DNA of 64,000 bases, taken from contig NZ_JAKGSI010000001.1 in assembly GCF_021568315.1 (NCBI RefSeq), positions 124,001 to 188,000 on the forward strand, given 5' to 3'. The stretch comes from Corynebacterium uropygiale. Lineage in GTDB: Bacteria; Actinomycetota; Actinomycetes; Mycobacteriales; Mycobacteriaceae. The position numbers and the translations under genes were made by a program. This document shows positions 1 through 8,666 of this stretch, one piece after another (within the stretch, counting starts at the first letter, position 1; the number at the start of each line of letters is the position of its first letter). The notes under the pieces are model-generated. The model was not told the origin of the DNA. It saw only the letters and a program-made list of their open reading frames with translations, and did not search any database.

Positions 1-1
1 C

Positions 2-280
2 CATGAGCTGGGCTTCCCGCAGCCGACCTATGCGCACGTACCGCTCGTCCTCAATGAGGAGGGCCGGCGGCTCGCCAAGCGCGATGGCGCGGTCACTCTC
101 CGTGAGCTCGGCCAGCAGGGGATGAGCCCTCGGGAGGTGCTTCATCTCCTCGCGGAGTCCCTCGGCCTGCCGCCGAAGGATTCTCCCGACGCCCTTCTCC
201 CGCACTTCGATCCCGCCCGGATCCCCCGCGAGCCGTGGATATGGCGCACGCCGCCAGCCCCAGGGCGCACATGCCCGTGA
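2..280 (+). CDS. gluQ: Glutamyl-Q tRNA(Asp) synthetase, C-terminal part (5' end outside window)
   Basis: The reading frame is open from base 2 to a TGA at 278-280 and gives 92 residues. GluQRS is a truncated glutamyl-tRNA synthetase paralogue that charges glutamate onto queuosine at position 34 of tRNA(Asp). The visible part begins HELGFPQPTYAHVPLV and contains RLAKRDGAVTL, the KMSKS-class loop in the form used by actinobacterial GluQRS. It ends with a FDPARIPREPW segment typical of the family C-terminus, and there is no anticodon-binding domain after it. The last 188 bases are antisense to the end of the aftD-like gene. The catalytic N-terminus lies before the window, so a shortened GluRS cannot be fully excluded. 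Confidence 0.85.
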   Translation, partial: HELGFPQPTYAHVPLVLNEEGRRLAKRDGAVTLRELGQQGMSPREVLHLLAESLGLPPKDSPDALLPHFDPARIPREPWIWRTPPAPGRTCP

Positions 281-3200
281 GCAGGGGGTGGTCCCCGGCA
301 TAGTGGGGCATGGGCCAGGGCGCGTGGGCCAGCCAGACCCCGCTGAGCAGTACGCTGATGGCCGCCAGCCAGTGCCCGCGGATGAGCGTGAAGCGGTCAA
401 TGAGCCAGGCCGCCGCCCCCGCCACGGCGCCCACCCAGCCGCTGAGCAGCAGCAGGACCGCCCCGACCAGCCCGAGCGTGAGCGGCCCGCGCCAGCGGGA
501 GGGGGTCTCCCGCAGCCGGTCCTCCCCGGCCGGGGTGGGCCGGATGATGAGGCACGCGAGGATGATCCCCAGGCAGAGCGCGCCCGCGAGGATCCCGCCC
601 AGGAGCAGGCAGGTGCGGTAGGCCGTATCCGCCACGTGGTGGAGGCTGAATGTGCCGCTCGCCCCGGCGGGGATGAGGAAGGCCTGGGTGGAGGCGTCGA
701 CGGTGCGGGGCTCGAGGGGGACGCCGGAGAGCTCGCCGCGCAGCCCCGGGTTGGCGGCGCGGGTGGTGATGAGGAGGCGATCGTGCTCGGCGGGGGTGAG
801 GTGGCCGTCGTCGGGGAGGGACTCGAGGGGCACGGGGGCGGCGGCCGATTCCGGGGCGGGCGGGCCGGCGTAGACCCAGGCGGCGGTACTGCGGAACTCG
901 TGTTCCCCGGCGGGGAGGGTGAGCGTGTCCCCGGAGCGGTACTCGCGGCCGTCGATGCTCACGCGAGCCCGCTCGATGGGGAGGAGAATGCGTAGCTCAC
1001 GGGGGTCGCTGAGGGTGAGGCGGCGGATGATGACGCCGGTGTCGGGCCACAGCCTCTGGAGGAGGATGGTGTGGGCGTCGGGGGAGGAGTCCGGGAGGGT
1101 GATGGTGCGGGTGATGTCGTGGCCGCGGATGTGCGCCTCCGCGATGCCCACCCGCTCGTGCAGCTCGATGCGCACAGGGGTGCCGTCGGCCCCGGGGAGT
1201 CGCACCGCGCGCGGAGTGGCGCGCTGGAGCTCCACGCGCACGCTCTCCCCGCCGTGGTGGATGGTGAGCTCGGTGTCCTCGGTGGCGGTGAGCTCGAGCT
1301 CCGCGCCGGCCACCGGCCCGTCGGGGCGCAGCTCCAGCCACTGTCCCGGGCCCGTCCCCGGGGCGGGGAGCCAGGAGGTGTGGGGGTCGTGGTCGACGGC
1401 GGCGGTCGGGGAATGGGCCGGTTGGGCCCCGCCGAAGCTATCCGCGTTCGAGGCGGACGTCGAGGCCACCACGCTGCCTCCCTTGCTGCGGACGCTGGGG
1501 CGGGCGCCGGCAGAAGGATAGTCCTTCACGGCATTGAGCACGCCGCCGCTCTCCCCGGCGGCCAGCGGCGCCGACTGCCCCGAGCGCCCCTCCCCGTAGT
1601 TGTGCTCGCTGGGCATGGGGGTGTCGGTGAGGGTCTGCGCGCCGGCGTCGACGAGCCGCCGCGGCCGGTAGCCCTCAATGCTGTTGAGCAGGGCCAAGGT
1701 CTCCCCACCGCCGGAGACGGTGTCCACAGAATCGGCGGGCGCGAGGAGCGCGTCCGCGTGCCGATCAATGAGCACGACGTCCAGATCCCCGAAACGGTGA
1801 TGCTCGCCCGGGAGCGCCCGCATGAGGCGCCGGGCGGTGGCGCGGGAGCGGGAATCATCGAGGTCAGAGCGCAGAATCACCGCCCCGATCCCCAGGCGCG
1901 GCAGGTCGCGGACGGCCGCCCGCGGGTCGAGGTGGAGCATGGCGTCGAGCCCATCGAGGCCGCGGATGGCCTCGGGCGGGACGAGGGGAATGGCGTCGCG
2001 CACCGCCCACGGCACGTCGAGGAGCGGCTGGGCGGGCTCATCGCGCGTCCAGCCCCACGTCTGGCGGGCGGCGTGCGCCGGCGGATAGATGAGCGTGCGG
2101 GTGCCGGAGGCCTCCTCGTTGATGAGGCGGGTGGCCTGCACCCACTCCTCCGGGATGTCCTCCCACGCGCCGCGGTGGGCCAGGCACCCGGTCCACGCGG
2201 GCGCCACCGCGGCGAGCGCCACGAGGATGATGAGCGCCGCGGCGCAGTGCCGCGCCGAGGGGTGCGTGAGCTCGGGCAGCCGCCAGCGCTGCGGCCAGGG
2301 GATCGATGCCACACCGATGAGCAGCGGAATCCTCACCAGGAGGTCGAACTTGTGGACGTTGCGCAGGGCGGCGCCGGGGCCGTCGAGAACATCCAACCAC
2401 CACGGGGCGGAGAAGCCCATGATGAGGACCCCGGCGGCGAGGAGAAGCAGCCAGAGGTGGCGCAGCGGGAGCTGGCGGGTCCGGCCCGCGCGGGCCAGCC
2501 CCCAGAGCCCGAGGGCGGCGATGGCCATCGTCGCGACGATGAACACCGGCTCCGTCACGAGGAGCACGCCGGCGCGGCGTTCCTCGTCGGCGAAGGGGGC
2601 CCAGCTGGTGGTGCCGCGGAGGATCTCCGCGAGGTTGAGCCAGCGGGTGGTGACGCGGGAGGACTCGATGAAGTCGATGAACGGCGGGGAGTAGCGGCCG
2701 AGGATGAGCAGCGGCCCGATCCACCACGCCGAGACCGCGGCGCAGCCCGCCAGCCAGGCCAGCAGCCAGCGTCGGGAGCGAGCGAGGAGGATCGCGCCGG
2801 CCGGGATGCAGGCGGCGAGGGTGGCCGTCGCGTTCACCGCACCCATCGCGGCGATGGGCAGCAGCGAGAGGCCCACCTCCCGCCAGCGCGGCGGAGGCCC
2901 CTTGAGCAGGGGATACATCGCCCAGGGGGCGAGCATGATGGGCCACGCCTCGGAGGAGATAGCCGTGAGCGTGGTGAGCGTGCGCGGGGAGAGGGCGAAG
3001 AGTGCGGCGGCGAGCAGGCGCGTCGGCTCCGTGCCGACGCCCAGGCGCCGCAGCACCTGCAGCATCCCGGAGAATCCCAGCCCGAGGAGCAGCGTCCACC
3101 ACAGGCGCTCGGTCACCCAGCCCGGCAGGGGGCTGAGCAGCCAAAAGAAGAGCCCCTGGGGAAAGAGATAACCATAGGCCTGGTTGTGGAGCTGGCCCAG

Positions 3201-3452
3201 GGAAAAGACGTCCGTCCAGATGTGGAGAGCGCCGCGCAGGAAGCCGCCGGGGTTGATGAGGAGGTCGAGCTTGGTGTCAGTGGTGCTGAGCCCCGGGGAG
3301 GTGGAGAATGCGCAGAGCAGCGCGAGCACCCAGCCGAGCGCGTGGGGCAGGAGGCTGCGACGGGCGCGCAGCCCGCGCTGGGCGCACAGCCCGTGCTGGC
3401 CGCGCCGGGCCCTAGCCGCGCGAACCGTACTCCGGGCCACCGAGCAGCGCAT
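93..3452 (-). CDS. aftD: Alpha-(1->3)-arabinofuranosyltransferase, AftD-like (DUF3367)
   Basis: The product has 1119 residues. AftD-type GT-C enzymes transfer arabinofuranose from decaprenyl-phosphate-arabinose onto arabinan of the mycolyl-arabinogalactan wall or lipoarabinomannan, outside the membrane. The N-terminal half has many hydrophobic segments, with the GT-C-like acidic loop STTDTKLDLLINPGGF near residues 55-70. A soluble region at about 690-760 has a discoidin-like carbohydrate-binding look (HDPHTSWLPAPGTGPGQWLEL). Two or more hydrophobic segments follow near residues 950-1060. The last 60 or so residues are low-complexity and lie opposite gluQ. The start overlaps the DUF2613 gene by 41 bp, which suggests coupling; a later start is possible. 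A DUF2613-aftD pairing is common in corynebacteria. Confidence 0.87.
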   Translation of the reverse strand: MRCSVARSTVRAARARRGQHGLCAQRGLRARRSLLPHALGWVLALLCAFSTSPGLSTTDTKLDLLINPGGFLRGALHIWTDVFSLGQLHNQAYGYLFPQGLFFWLLSPLPGWVTERLWWTLLLGLGFSGMLQVLRRLGVGTEPTRLLAAALFALSPRTLTTLTAISSEAWPIMLAPWAMYPLLKGPPPRWREVGLSLLPIAAMGAVNATATLAACIPAGAILLARSRRWLLAWLAGCAAVSAWWIGPLLILGRYSPPFIDFIESSRVTTRWLNLAEILRGTTSWAPFADEERRAGVLLVTEPVFIVATMAIAALGLWGLARAGRTRQLPLRHLWLLLLAAGVLIMGFSAPWWLDVLDGPGAALRNVHKFDLLVRIPLLIGVASIPWPQRWRLPELTHPSARHCAAALIILVALAAVAPAWTGCLAHRGAWEDIPEEWVQATRLINEEASGTRTLIYPPAHAARQTWGWTRDEPAQPLLDVPWAVRDAIPLVPPEAIRGLDGLDAMLHLDPRAAVRDLPRLGIGAVILRSDLDDSRSRATARRLMRALPGEHHRFGDLDVVLIDRHADALLAPADSVDTVSGGGETLALLNSIEGYRPRRLVDAGAQTLTDTPMPSEHNYGEGRSGQSAPLAAGESGGVLNAVKDYPSAGARPSVRSKGGSVVASTSASNADSFGGAQPAHSPTAAVDHDPHTSWLPAPGTGPGQWLELRPDGPVAGAELELTATEDTELTIHHGGESVRVELQRATPRAVRLPGADGTPVRIELHERVGIAEAHIRGHDITRTITLPDSSPDAHTILLQRLWPDTGVIIRRLTLSDPRELRILLPIERARVSIDGREYRSGDTLTLPAGEHEFRSTAAWVYAGPPAPESAAAPVPLESLPDDGHLTPAEHDRLLITTRAANPGLRGELSGVPLEPRTVDASTQAFLIPAGASGTFSLHHVADTAYRTCLLLGGILAGALCLGIILACLIIRPTPAGEDRLRETPSRWRGPLTLGLVGAVLLLLSGWVGAVAGAAAWLIDRFTLIRGHWLAAISVLLSGVWLAHAPWPMPHYAGDHPLLTGMCALGLAACAISTARGGSGRDRSAGEGRRENPSAAGRGTPRGDEAPPEGSSPAGRAHGE

Positions 3453-3609
3453 CCTCTGAGCTCACCGTCTGATTCTCTGGGGGCTTGTCCTGGGAGGAGA
3501 AGAGCGCCACCCCCGTCACCGCGACCACGCCCAGGGCGATGCCCACGACGGCGCTCGCCACCGCGGGGCCCAGCGTGCGGCGGGCTAAAGAGTCAGATTC
3601 AAAGGCCAT
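3412..3609 (-). CDS. DUF2613 single-pass membrane protein
   Basis: This 65-residue protein starts MAFESDSLARRTLGPAV and has one hydrophobic segment at about residues 13-38 followed by a short polar tail. Its size and layout match the DUF2613 family found in mycolic-acid actinobacteria, whose function is not known. The gene is directly upstream of the aftD-like gene and overlaps it by 41 bp, so the two are probably co-transcribed. A small accessory role for AftD in the membrane is an inference from this pairing only. Confidence 0.72.
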   Translation of the reverse strand: MAFESDSLARRTLGPAVASAVVGIALGVVAVTGVALFSSQDKPPENQTVSSEDALLGGPEYGSRG

Positions 3610-3621
3610 AGCGCTTTTAGC

Positions 3622-4140
3622 CTAGCAGTCGGCGTCCGGCTCCTCCTCGGCCGGCGGCACGACAAACACCGGCACCCCACAATTCTGGATGACGTTTTCT
3701 GATGTCGACGTCTGCCAGAATCCGCGGAAGCCGGAGGTCGCCCGCGTCCCGGAGACGATGAGATCCACGCGCAGCTCCTTCGCGGCGTCGACAATGGCGG
3801 ACCAGATCGAGGTGGCGCACTCCACCATGTGGGCCCGCGGCTGGAGCCCGAGCGACTCCGCGAGGTTCACCCCCTCGCGGCAGGTCTCCCGGGCCTCGGT
3901 GTAGGCGGGGTCCTCGCCTTCTCCGCTGGGGGACCAGTCGGCCTGGCGCAGCCCGGACATGCTCACGGCGCGCGCCGCCTGCCGGTGTACGGGCTCCCAG
4001 GCGGTGAGGATCTCGACGCGGCGGGGGCGGAGGAATTCCGCCGCATAGGTGAGGGCGCGTCGCGCCTCGGGGGAGCCGTCGAAGGCGATGAGCATCGTCT
4101 GGGCCTCGGTGCGGGCCGCGGTCGGGGCGGTGTCGGACAT
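3622..4140 (-). CDS. Universal stress protein (UspA family)
   Basis: The protein has 172 residues and a single Usp domain. The N-terminal strand MLIAFDGSPEARRAL corresponds to the D/G start of the fold. The C-terminal region LIVSGTRATSGFRGFWQTSTSENVI contains a variant of the G-x2-G-x9-G-[ST] nucleotide motif, with SGTRATSG in place of the canonical GxxG, so ATP binding is uncertain. I chose the ATG at 4140 because AAGGAGA lies directly before it; an upstream ATG six codons earlier lacks this. The gene is 12 bp from the DUF2613 gene in the same direction and divergent from the VanW gene. UspA proteins are usually induced by starvation or stress. Confidence 0.85.
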   Translation of the reverse strand: MSDTAPTAARTEAQTMLIAFDGSPEARRALTYAAEFLRPRRVEILTAWEPVHRQAARAVSMSGLRQADWSPSGEGEDPAYTEARETCREGVNLAESLGLQPRAHMVECATSIWSAIVDAAKELRVDLIVSGTRATSGFRGFWQTSTSENVIQNCGVPVFVVPPAEEEPDADC

Positions 4141-4260
4141 GATCTCTCCTTCGATCACTCAGGTTTTCGGCACAGTGTAGTCATTGCGGCGCGCGGGCTC
4201 CCCTCAATCGGAGGCCCTCAGCCGGTGGGGCACCTGTGCCCTCGACTACTGTTTTGTCAC

Positions 4261-5937
4261 GTGACTCATTCTCCTGCGCGCCGGGGCGTGTGGATCCTCG
4301 TTGGGGCCCTCGCCATCCTTGCTCTGCTGTGGTGCGGCCTGTGGATGGCCTACCATGATCGGGTTCCGCGGGGCTCCACCGTGGCGGGCGTGGCGATCGG
4401 CGGGCTGACCCCCACCGCGGCGGAGGAGAAGCTCGAGCAGGAGATCGGCCCGCGGCTCACCCACCCCGTGGAGCTTCGCGCCGGCACGCGGCAGGCCAGC
4501 GTGGTCCCGGCGGAGGCGGGGATCCGCCCGCAGTGGGCGGCCACGGTGGAGTCCGCGGGGGTGAGCAGCGCGAACCCCTTCAGCCTGCTCGGCAGCCTCG
4601 TGGGTTCGACGGACATCCCGCTGCTCAGCGACGTGGACGAGGATGCCTTCCAGGCGCAGGCCGCGCGCCTCGAGGGGGAGCTCCACGCCGATCCCGTGGA
4701 CGGTTCCGTCGAGCTCCACGGCGCGGAGATCGTGCAGCACGAGGCCACCCCCGGCCAGGACGCCCAACCCGATGCCCTGCGCAGCGCCCTGCGTTCGCGC
4801 TGGTGGGAGCCGCAGGGCCTCAGCGTGGACACGCGGAGCATCGCCCCCGGGATTAGCACGGAGGAGGTCCGCCGCATCGCGGAGGGGCCGGCCGCCCGTG
4901 CCGTCTCCGCGCCGATCATCCTCCACGGCCATGAGGGTGCCGACGGCATCCTGCCGCCCGAACGCATGGGAGAGGTCCTGAGCTTCGTCCCCGAGGAGGG
5001 CACGGGACGGCTTCGCCCGGAGCTTAACCGGGAGGCCGCCCGCGGCATCCTCGCGGAGGGGTTGGCGCCCTCTGAGCATCCGCACGTCAACGCGCAGATT
5101 GACTTCCGGGGTGGGGATCGGCGCGTAACTCCCCACCAGGATGGCACCCTCATCAACTGGGATGAGAGCCTCGCTGACCTGGAGGAACGCCTAGTGGGGG
5201 AGGGGCAGAAGGAGAGGGATGCCGTCTACCAGGATGACCCCGCGCCCTATACCACCGAGATGGCCGAGCACGCCACCTTCGACGATGTGCTTGGTGAGTT
5301 CACCACGGGCGGTTTCTCTGGCCCCTCAGGCGTGAACATCGCCCGCGTGGCGGAGACCGTCAATGGTGCCTTCATCGCCCCCGGGGAGGTCTTCTCCCTC
5401 AACGGTTTCACCGGGCCCCGCGGTACGGCCCAGGGCTATGTGGAAAGCGGCGTGATCCTCAACGGCCGCCCGGATAAGGCCGTGGGCGGCGGGATTAGCC
5501 AGTTTGCCACGACGCTCTATAACGCCGCGTACTTCGCCGGCATGGAGGACGTCACCCACACCCCGCATAGCTATTACATCAGCCGCTACCCGGCAGGCCG
5601 CGAGGCCACCGTCTACGAAGGGGCCATTGACCTGCAGTTCCGCAACACCAGCCCCCACGGGGTGCGGATTGACGCGAGCGTCGCGGGCAATGAGGTGACC
5701 GTTCGGCTCGTGGGCGTGAAGACGGTGAACGTCGAGTCCATCAACGGCGGGCGCTGGGCGCCCACCGAGCCGGAGGAGGTCACGGTCCGCGGCGGGGAGT
5801 GCGTGGCGGCCTCCGGGGCGCCGGGCTTCACGACGTCGGATACCCGCATCGTGCGGGCTCTGGGCGGGGAGGAGCTCAGCCGCACAACCACGACGACGGT
5901 CTATGACCCGGAGCCGCGGGTGCGCTGCGAGCCCTAG
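4261..5937 (+). CDS. VanW family protein with putative peptidoglycan-binding domain
   Basis: The GTG at 4261 gives 558 residues starting MTHSPARRGVWILVG. One N-terminal membrane anchor (about residues 10-30) is followed by an extracellular part with a PG-binding-4-like repeat region (about 40-330) and a C-terminal VanW domain (about 370-540; FSLNGFTGPRGTAQGYVES, GGGISQFATTLYNAAYFAG). VanW proteins occur with vancomycin-resistance genes and widely in Gram-positive bacteria; their biochemical role is not settled, though a cell-wall role is likely. The frame stays open upstream to 3829, but that part is antisense to the Usp gene and has no membrane anchor at its start, so the GTG next to the anchor was chosen. 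Confidence 0.87.
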   Translation: MTHSPARRGVWILVGALAILALLWCGLWMAYHDRVPRGSTVAGVAIGGLTPTAAEEKLEQEIGPRLTHPVELRAGTRQASVVPAEAGIRPQWAATVESAGVSSANPFSLLGSLVGSTDIPLLSDVDEDAFQAQAARLEGELHADPVDGSVELHGAEIVQHEATPGQDAQPDALRSALRSRWWEPQGLSVDTRSIAPGISTEEVRRIAEGPAARAVSAPIILHGHEGADGILPPERMGEVLSFVPEEGTGRLRPELNREAARGILAEGLAPSEHPHVNAQIDFRGGDRRVTPHQDGTLINWDESLADLEERLVGEGQKERDAVYQDDPAPYTTEMAEHATFDDVLGEFTTGGFSGPSGVNIARVAETVNGAFIAPGEVFSLNGFTGPRGTAQGYVESGVILNGRPDKAVGGGISQFATTLYNAAYFAGMEDVTHTPHSYYISRYPAGREATVYEGAIDLQFRNTSPHGVRIDASVAGNEVTVRLVGVKTVNVESINGGRWAPTEPEEVTVRGGECVAASGAPGFTTSDTRIVRALGGEELSRTTTTTVYDPEPRVRCEP

Positions 5938-5948
5938 GCGCGGGCGGC

Positions 5949-5964
5949 GGGCGGCCGGCCGCCC
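5949..5964. terminator. Perfect GC palindrome between convergent genes
   Basis: GGGCGGCCGGCCGCCC is a perfect 16-base palindrome in the 27 bp between the VanW stop and the stop of the second pepC gene. It could act as a two-way terminator hairpin, but neither side has a clear T run. Confidence 0.4.
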
Positions 5965-7260
5965 CTAGGCCAGCGCCCCCATGGGATCCCAGGCGGGGAG
6001 CACCGTGGGCTCCTGCTTCGCGGCGGCGACGACGGCCTCGGGCAGGTAGCGCGGGTGGACGGCCACCTCGTAGACGTAGGGCTCGAACCAGGAGTCATCC
6101 ATGGTCCAGAAGCCCTTGTCGGCTTTCTCATCGCCCCAGGAGTTTTCGACGCGCCAGCGGCGAATCTCCAGGTCCTCGGGCAGTTCGGCGGAGTCGTGGC
6201 AGTCCGCGCAGGGGAGGTCCACGCCGGTGAGGACCATAGCGTGGGTCATGAGGGACTCGCCGCTGATGAGCCGCTCCTTCTTATCCATGTCCAGCTCCAC
6301 ACCGTAGAGCTCCTCGCGCTGGTAGAGGTCCGCGGCCCAGACGCCGGTCTCCGCGTGAGAGTGGGCGACGGTGTCGCAGCCGAACCAGACGGGGTGGCCG
6401 TCGACGATGGAGGAGGCGGCGGCGCGCTTGAGGACCTCGATGGGCGCGTTGACGTAGGTGACCGGCGAGCCGATGACGTTGCCCAGGTACTCGACGGTGT
6501 AGGCCGCCTCGTAGGGGTTGCGCGGGTCATTGACCACGCAGATGTAGTCCTTGAGGTCCGCCGGGAGGACGGCGCGGGCGAACTCGGTGGGGGTGTACTC
6601 GCCCTCGCGGTGGAAGGTCTTGTCCTTGTCCCGGTACTGCCAGAGGAAACGCTCCGGCGGGGTGCCCAGGTGGATCACGAGGATGCGGTAGACCTGGGCC
6701 AGGTAGGAGCGTCGAACCTCCTCGACCTTCTCGGGGGTGTCGGCCTCGCGGATGGCGAGCGCCCCCTTGCGCAGCAGCGAGTTGAGGTCGCGGCAGAGCT
6801 TGTCCGTGTGGGAGCTCGACCACGTCTCGGGCATGGCGTACTTGGGGACGACCCCGTACTTCTCGACGAGGGCCACGAACATGCCCCACTGGCCGCCGTC
6901 CTCGACGGGGTTGGCCAGGAGGTGCTGGACGGTGCGGTCATCGAGGTCGCGCTCGGCGAGCTCGCTCATGGCGACGAGGAAATAGTTCGCCTTCTCCAGC
7001 TTGTCCCAGAAATGCACGTAGGCCTGGGAGAACTCAAAGTCCTTGATCTTGGTGTCCGCCATGAGGGCGGTGCGCAGGGAGTTGAGGCCCGCGAAGATCC
7101 AGCAGCGCCCGGACTTCTTCTGGTTGGCCACCGCGTGGTCATCCGTCCGGTGGGAGACCGAGTGGTCGATGCTGTGCAGCCGAGCGCGGTTGAGGCTCGC
7201 GGCGTCGACGCCGACGGAGGTGACGGCGTTGCGCGCGATTGTGAGGGATTGGTCAGTCAT
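5965..7260 (-). CDS. pepC: Aminopeptidase C / bleomycin hydrolase-type C1 peptidase (downstream paralogue)
   Basis: The product has 431 residues in the papain-fold C1B family of cytosolic cysteine aminopeptidases. The catalytic Cys is in KKSGRCWIFAGLN (about C53), the His is in SLMTHAMVLTGVD, and the Asn is in WRVENSWGDEKADKGF. The order and length (about 430-450) are normal for PepC. The C-terminal tail, which in this family reaches into the active site, ends DPMGALA. I chose the ATG at 7260 because CGGAGAA lies before it; an ATG eight codons upstream is inside that ribosome-site region. The gene lies 32 bp after a second pepC in the same direction, so the pair is probably one operon. It probably finishes degradation of imported or internal peptides. 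Confidence 0.9.
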   Translation of the reverse strand: MTDQSLTIARNAVTSVGVDAASLNRARLHSIDHSVSHRTDDHAVANQKKSGRCWIFAGLNSLRTALMADTKIKDFEFSQAYVHFWDKLEKANYFLVAMSELAERDLDDRTVQHLLANPVEDGGQWGMFVALVEKYGVVPKYAMPETWSSSHTDKLCRDLNSLLRKGALAIREADTPEKVEEVRRSYLAQVYRILVIHLGTPPERFLWQYRDKDKTFHREGEYTPTEFARAVLPADLKDYICVVNDPRNPYEAAYTVEYLGNVIGSPVTYVNAPIEVLKRAAASSIVDGHPVWFGCDTVAHSHAETGVWAADLYQREELYGVELDMDKKERLISGESLMTHAMVLTGVDLPCADCHDSAELPEDLEIRRWRVENSWGDEKADKGFWTMDDSWFEPYVYEVAVHPRYLPEAVVAAAKQEPTVLPAWDPMGALA

Positions 7261-7292
7261 CGTATTCTCCGTTTTCTCCTTCATCCGTGCTT

Positions 7293-8585
7293 CTAGGCCA
7301 TCGCGTCCCAGAGGGGGACCACGTGGGCGGGGGCGTCGGCGCGTTCGCGCAGCTGCTCGGGGAGGAAGGAGCGCCGCACCGCGATGGCGAAGACATTGTC
7401 CTCAAACCAGTTCTGGCTCATCGTGCCGTAGCCCTTGTCGCCGATCTCCTTCACCGCGCCGTGGTGCTCGGTGCCCCAGGAGTTCTCGACGCGCCACCGG
7501 GGCCCCGGGGCGTCGTCGTAGCCGGTGAAGACCATGGCGTGGGTGAGGCGGGATTCTTGGGTCATCATCTGCTCGGCCTTGGTGGTGGCGGAGTCCACGC
7601 CGTAGAGGGTGTCGAGCGGGCGGAGCTCGGCGTCCCAGACGGCATCGCCGGGGGAGAATTGCCGCATGACGTCGCAGGCGAACCAGACGGGTTCCTCCTT
7701 GCGGAGGCTGGCCTGGGCGATCTCGCTGAGCTCCTCGATGCTCACGTTGAGGTAGGTGAAGAACTCGGTGCCGGGGAGGTCACACTGACCGTCGATGGCG
7801 TAGCGCTCGCCCCAGGCGCGGTCCGGGCGCGGGTCGTGCCCCAGCACCACGTACTCGCCCAGGTCCACGGGGAGGATGTGGGCGGCGAACTCGGTGGGGG
7901 TGAACTCGCCTTCGCGGTGGAAGTTCTTGTCCTTGTCCCGGTACTGCCAGGTGAAACGCTCCGGCGGCTCGCCGAGGTGGATGCTGAGGATACGTCGCAC
8001 ATCCTGGAGTACCTCCTCCTTGGCCCGCCCGCGGAGGAAGCCGCGGCGCAGCACCGTGTTGATGTCGCGCACCATGGCGGCCGTCTTGGAGCTCGACCAC
8101 GTCTCCGGCATGGCGTACTTGGGCACCAGGCCATACTTCTCCACGAGGGCGACCACAAAGTTCCACTCCCCGCCATCACTCACCGGCTCCTGGAGGAGCA
8201 GGTGGGCCTCGCGGGAATCCAGGTCATCGCGGTGCTCCTGGATCCGATCCCAGAACACCTCCGCCTTCCCCAGCAGGTCATAAAACTGCAGGTAAGCTTC
8301 GGAAAACTCGAAGTCCTCCAGCTTCCGCTCCTCCGCGATGCGATGGCGGAGCACATTAAGCGCCGCGAACATCCAGCAGCGCCCGGAACGCTTCTGGTCG
8401 GTCACCGGGAGGGAATCCAGCCGGGTTTCCGTCACGTCGTAGAGAGAGACGACGTGGGGCCGGCTGAGCGCCACGGCGTCGACATCATTGCCCGCCACGG
8501 CATTGGCGATGACCTGCACCTGAGGCTCATCGAGGCCGCGCGACCACTCCTCAATATCAGTTCGTGTGAGTGAAAAAGCTGTCAT
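7293..8585 (-). CDS. pepC: Aminopeptidase C / bleomycin hydrolase-type C1 peptidase (upstream paralogue)
   Basis: The product has 430 residues with the complete C1B signature: QKRSGRCWMFAALN (Cys at about 70), RLTHAMVFTGYD (His) and WRVENSWGTEHHG (Asn). It shares long blocks with the next gene (for example KYGLVPKYAMPETWSSS and PPERF-WQYRDKDK-FHREGE) but differs elsewhere, so this is an old tandem duplication and not a recent copy. The start ATG has AGGA 4 nt before it and a TATAAC element 14 nt upstream, so the leader is very short. It is divergent from dhaK across 81 bp. Confidence 0.9.
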   Translation of the reverse strand: MTAFSLTRTDIEEWSRGLDEPQVQVIANAVAGNDVDAVALSRPHVVSLYDVTETRLDSLPVTDQKRSGRCWMFAALNVLRHRIAEERKLEDFEFSEAYLQFYDLLGKAEVFWDRIQEHRDDLDSREAHLLLQEPVSDGGEWNFVVALVEKYGLVPKYAMPETWSSSKTAAMVRDINTVLRRGFLRGRAKEEVLQDVRRILSIHLGEPPERFTWQYRDKDKNFHREGEFTPTEFAAHILPVDLGEYVVLGHDPRPDRAWGERYAIDGQCDLPGTEFFTYLNVSIEELSEIAQASLRKEEPVWFACDVMRQFSPGDAVWDAELRPLDTLYGVDSATTKAEQMMTQESRLTHAMVFTGYDDAPGPRWRVENSWGTEHHGAVKEIGDKGYGTMSQNWFEDNVFAIAVRRSFLPEQLRERADAPAHVVPLWDAMA

Positions 8586-8666
8586 GGTGTCCTGTTATAC
8601 ACCCCACCCCGGACACGAACGCTGCGCTAGCCTGAGGGCGAACAGCACCGCACAGGAGGAGCACTC

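Noticed and set aside
1071..3611. Plus-strand open frame of 846 codons opposite the aftD-like gene
   Set aside because: Composition is Gly/Arg/Ala/Glu-rich without any domain; the opposite strand has a full membrane glycosyltransferase. High-GC genes often leave long antisense frames.
3829..4260. Upstream extension of the VanW gene
   Set aside because: It is antisense to the universal stress protein gene, whose domain is clear, and would put a soluble stretch before the membrane anchor.
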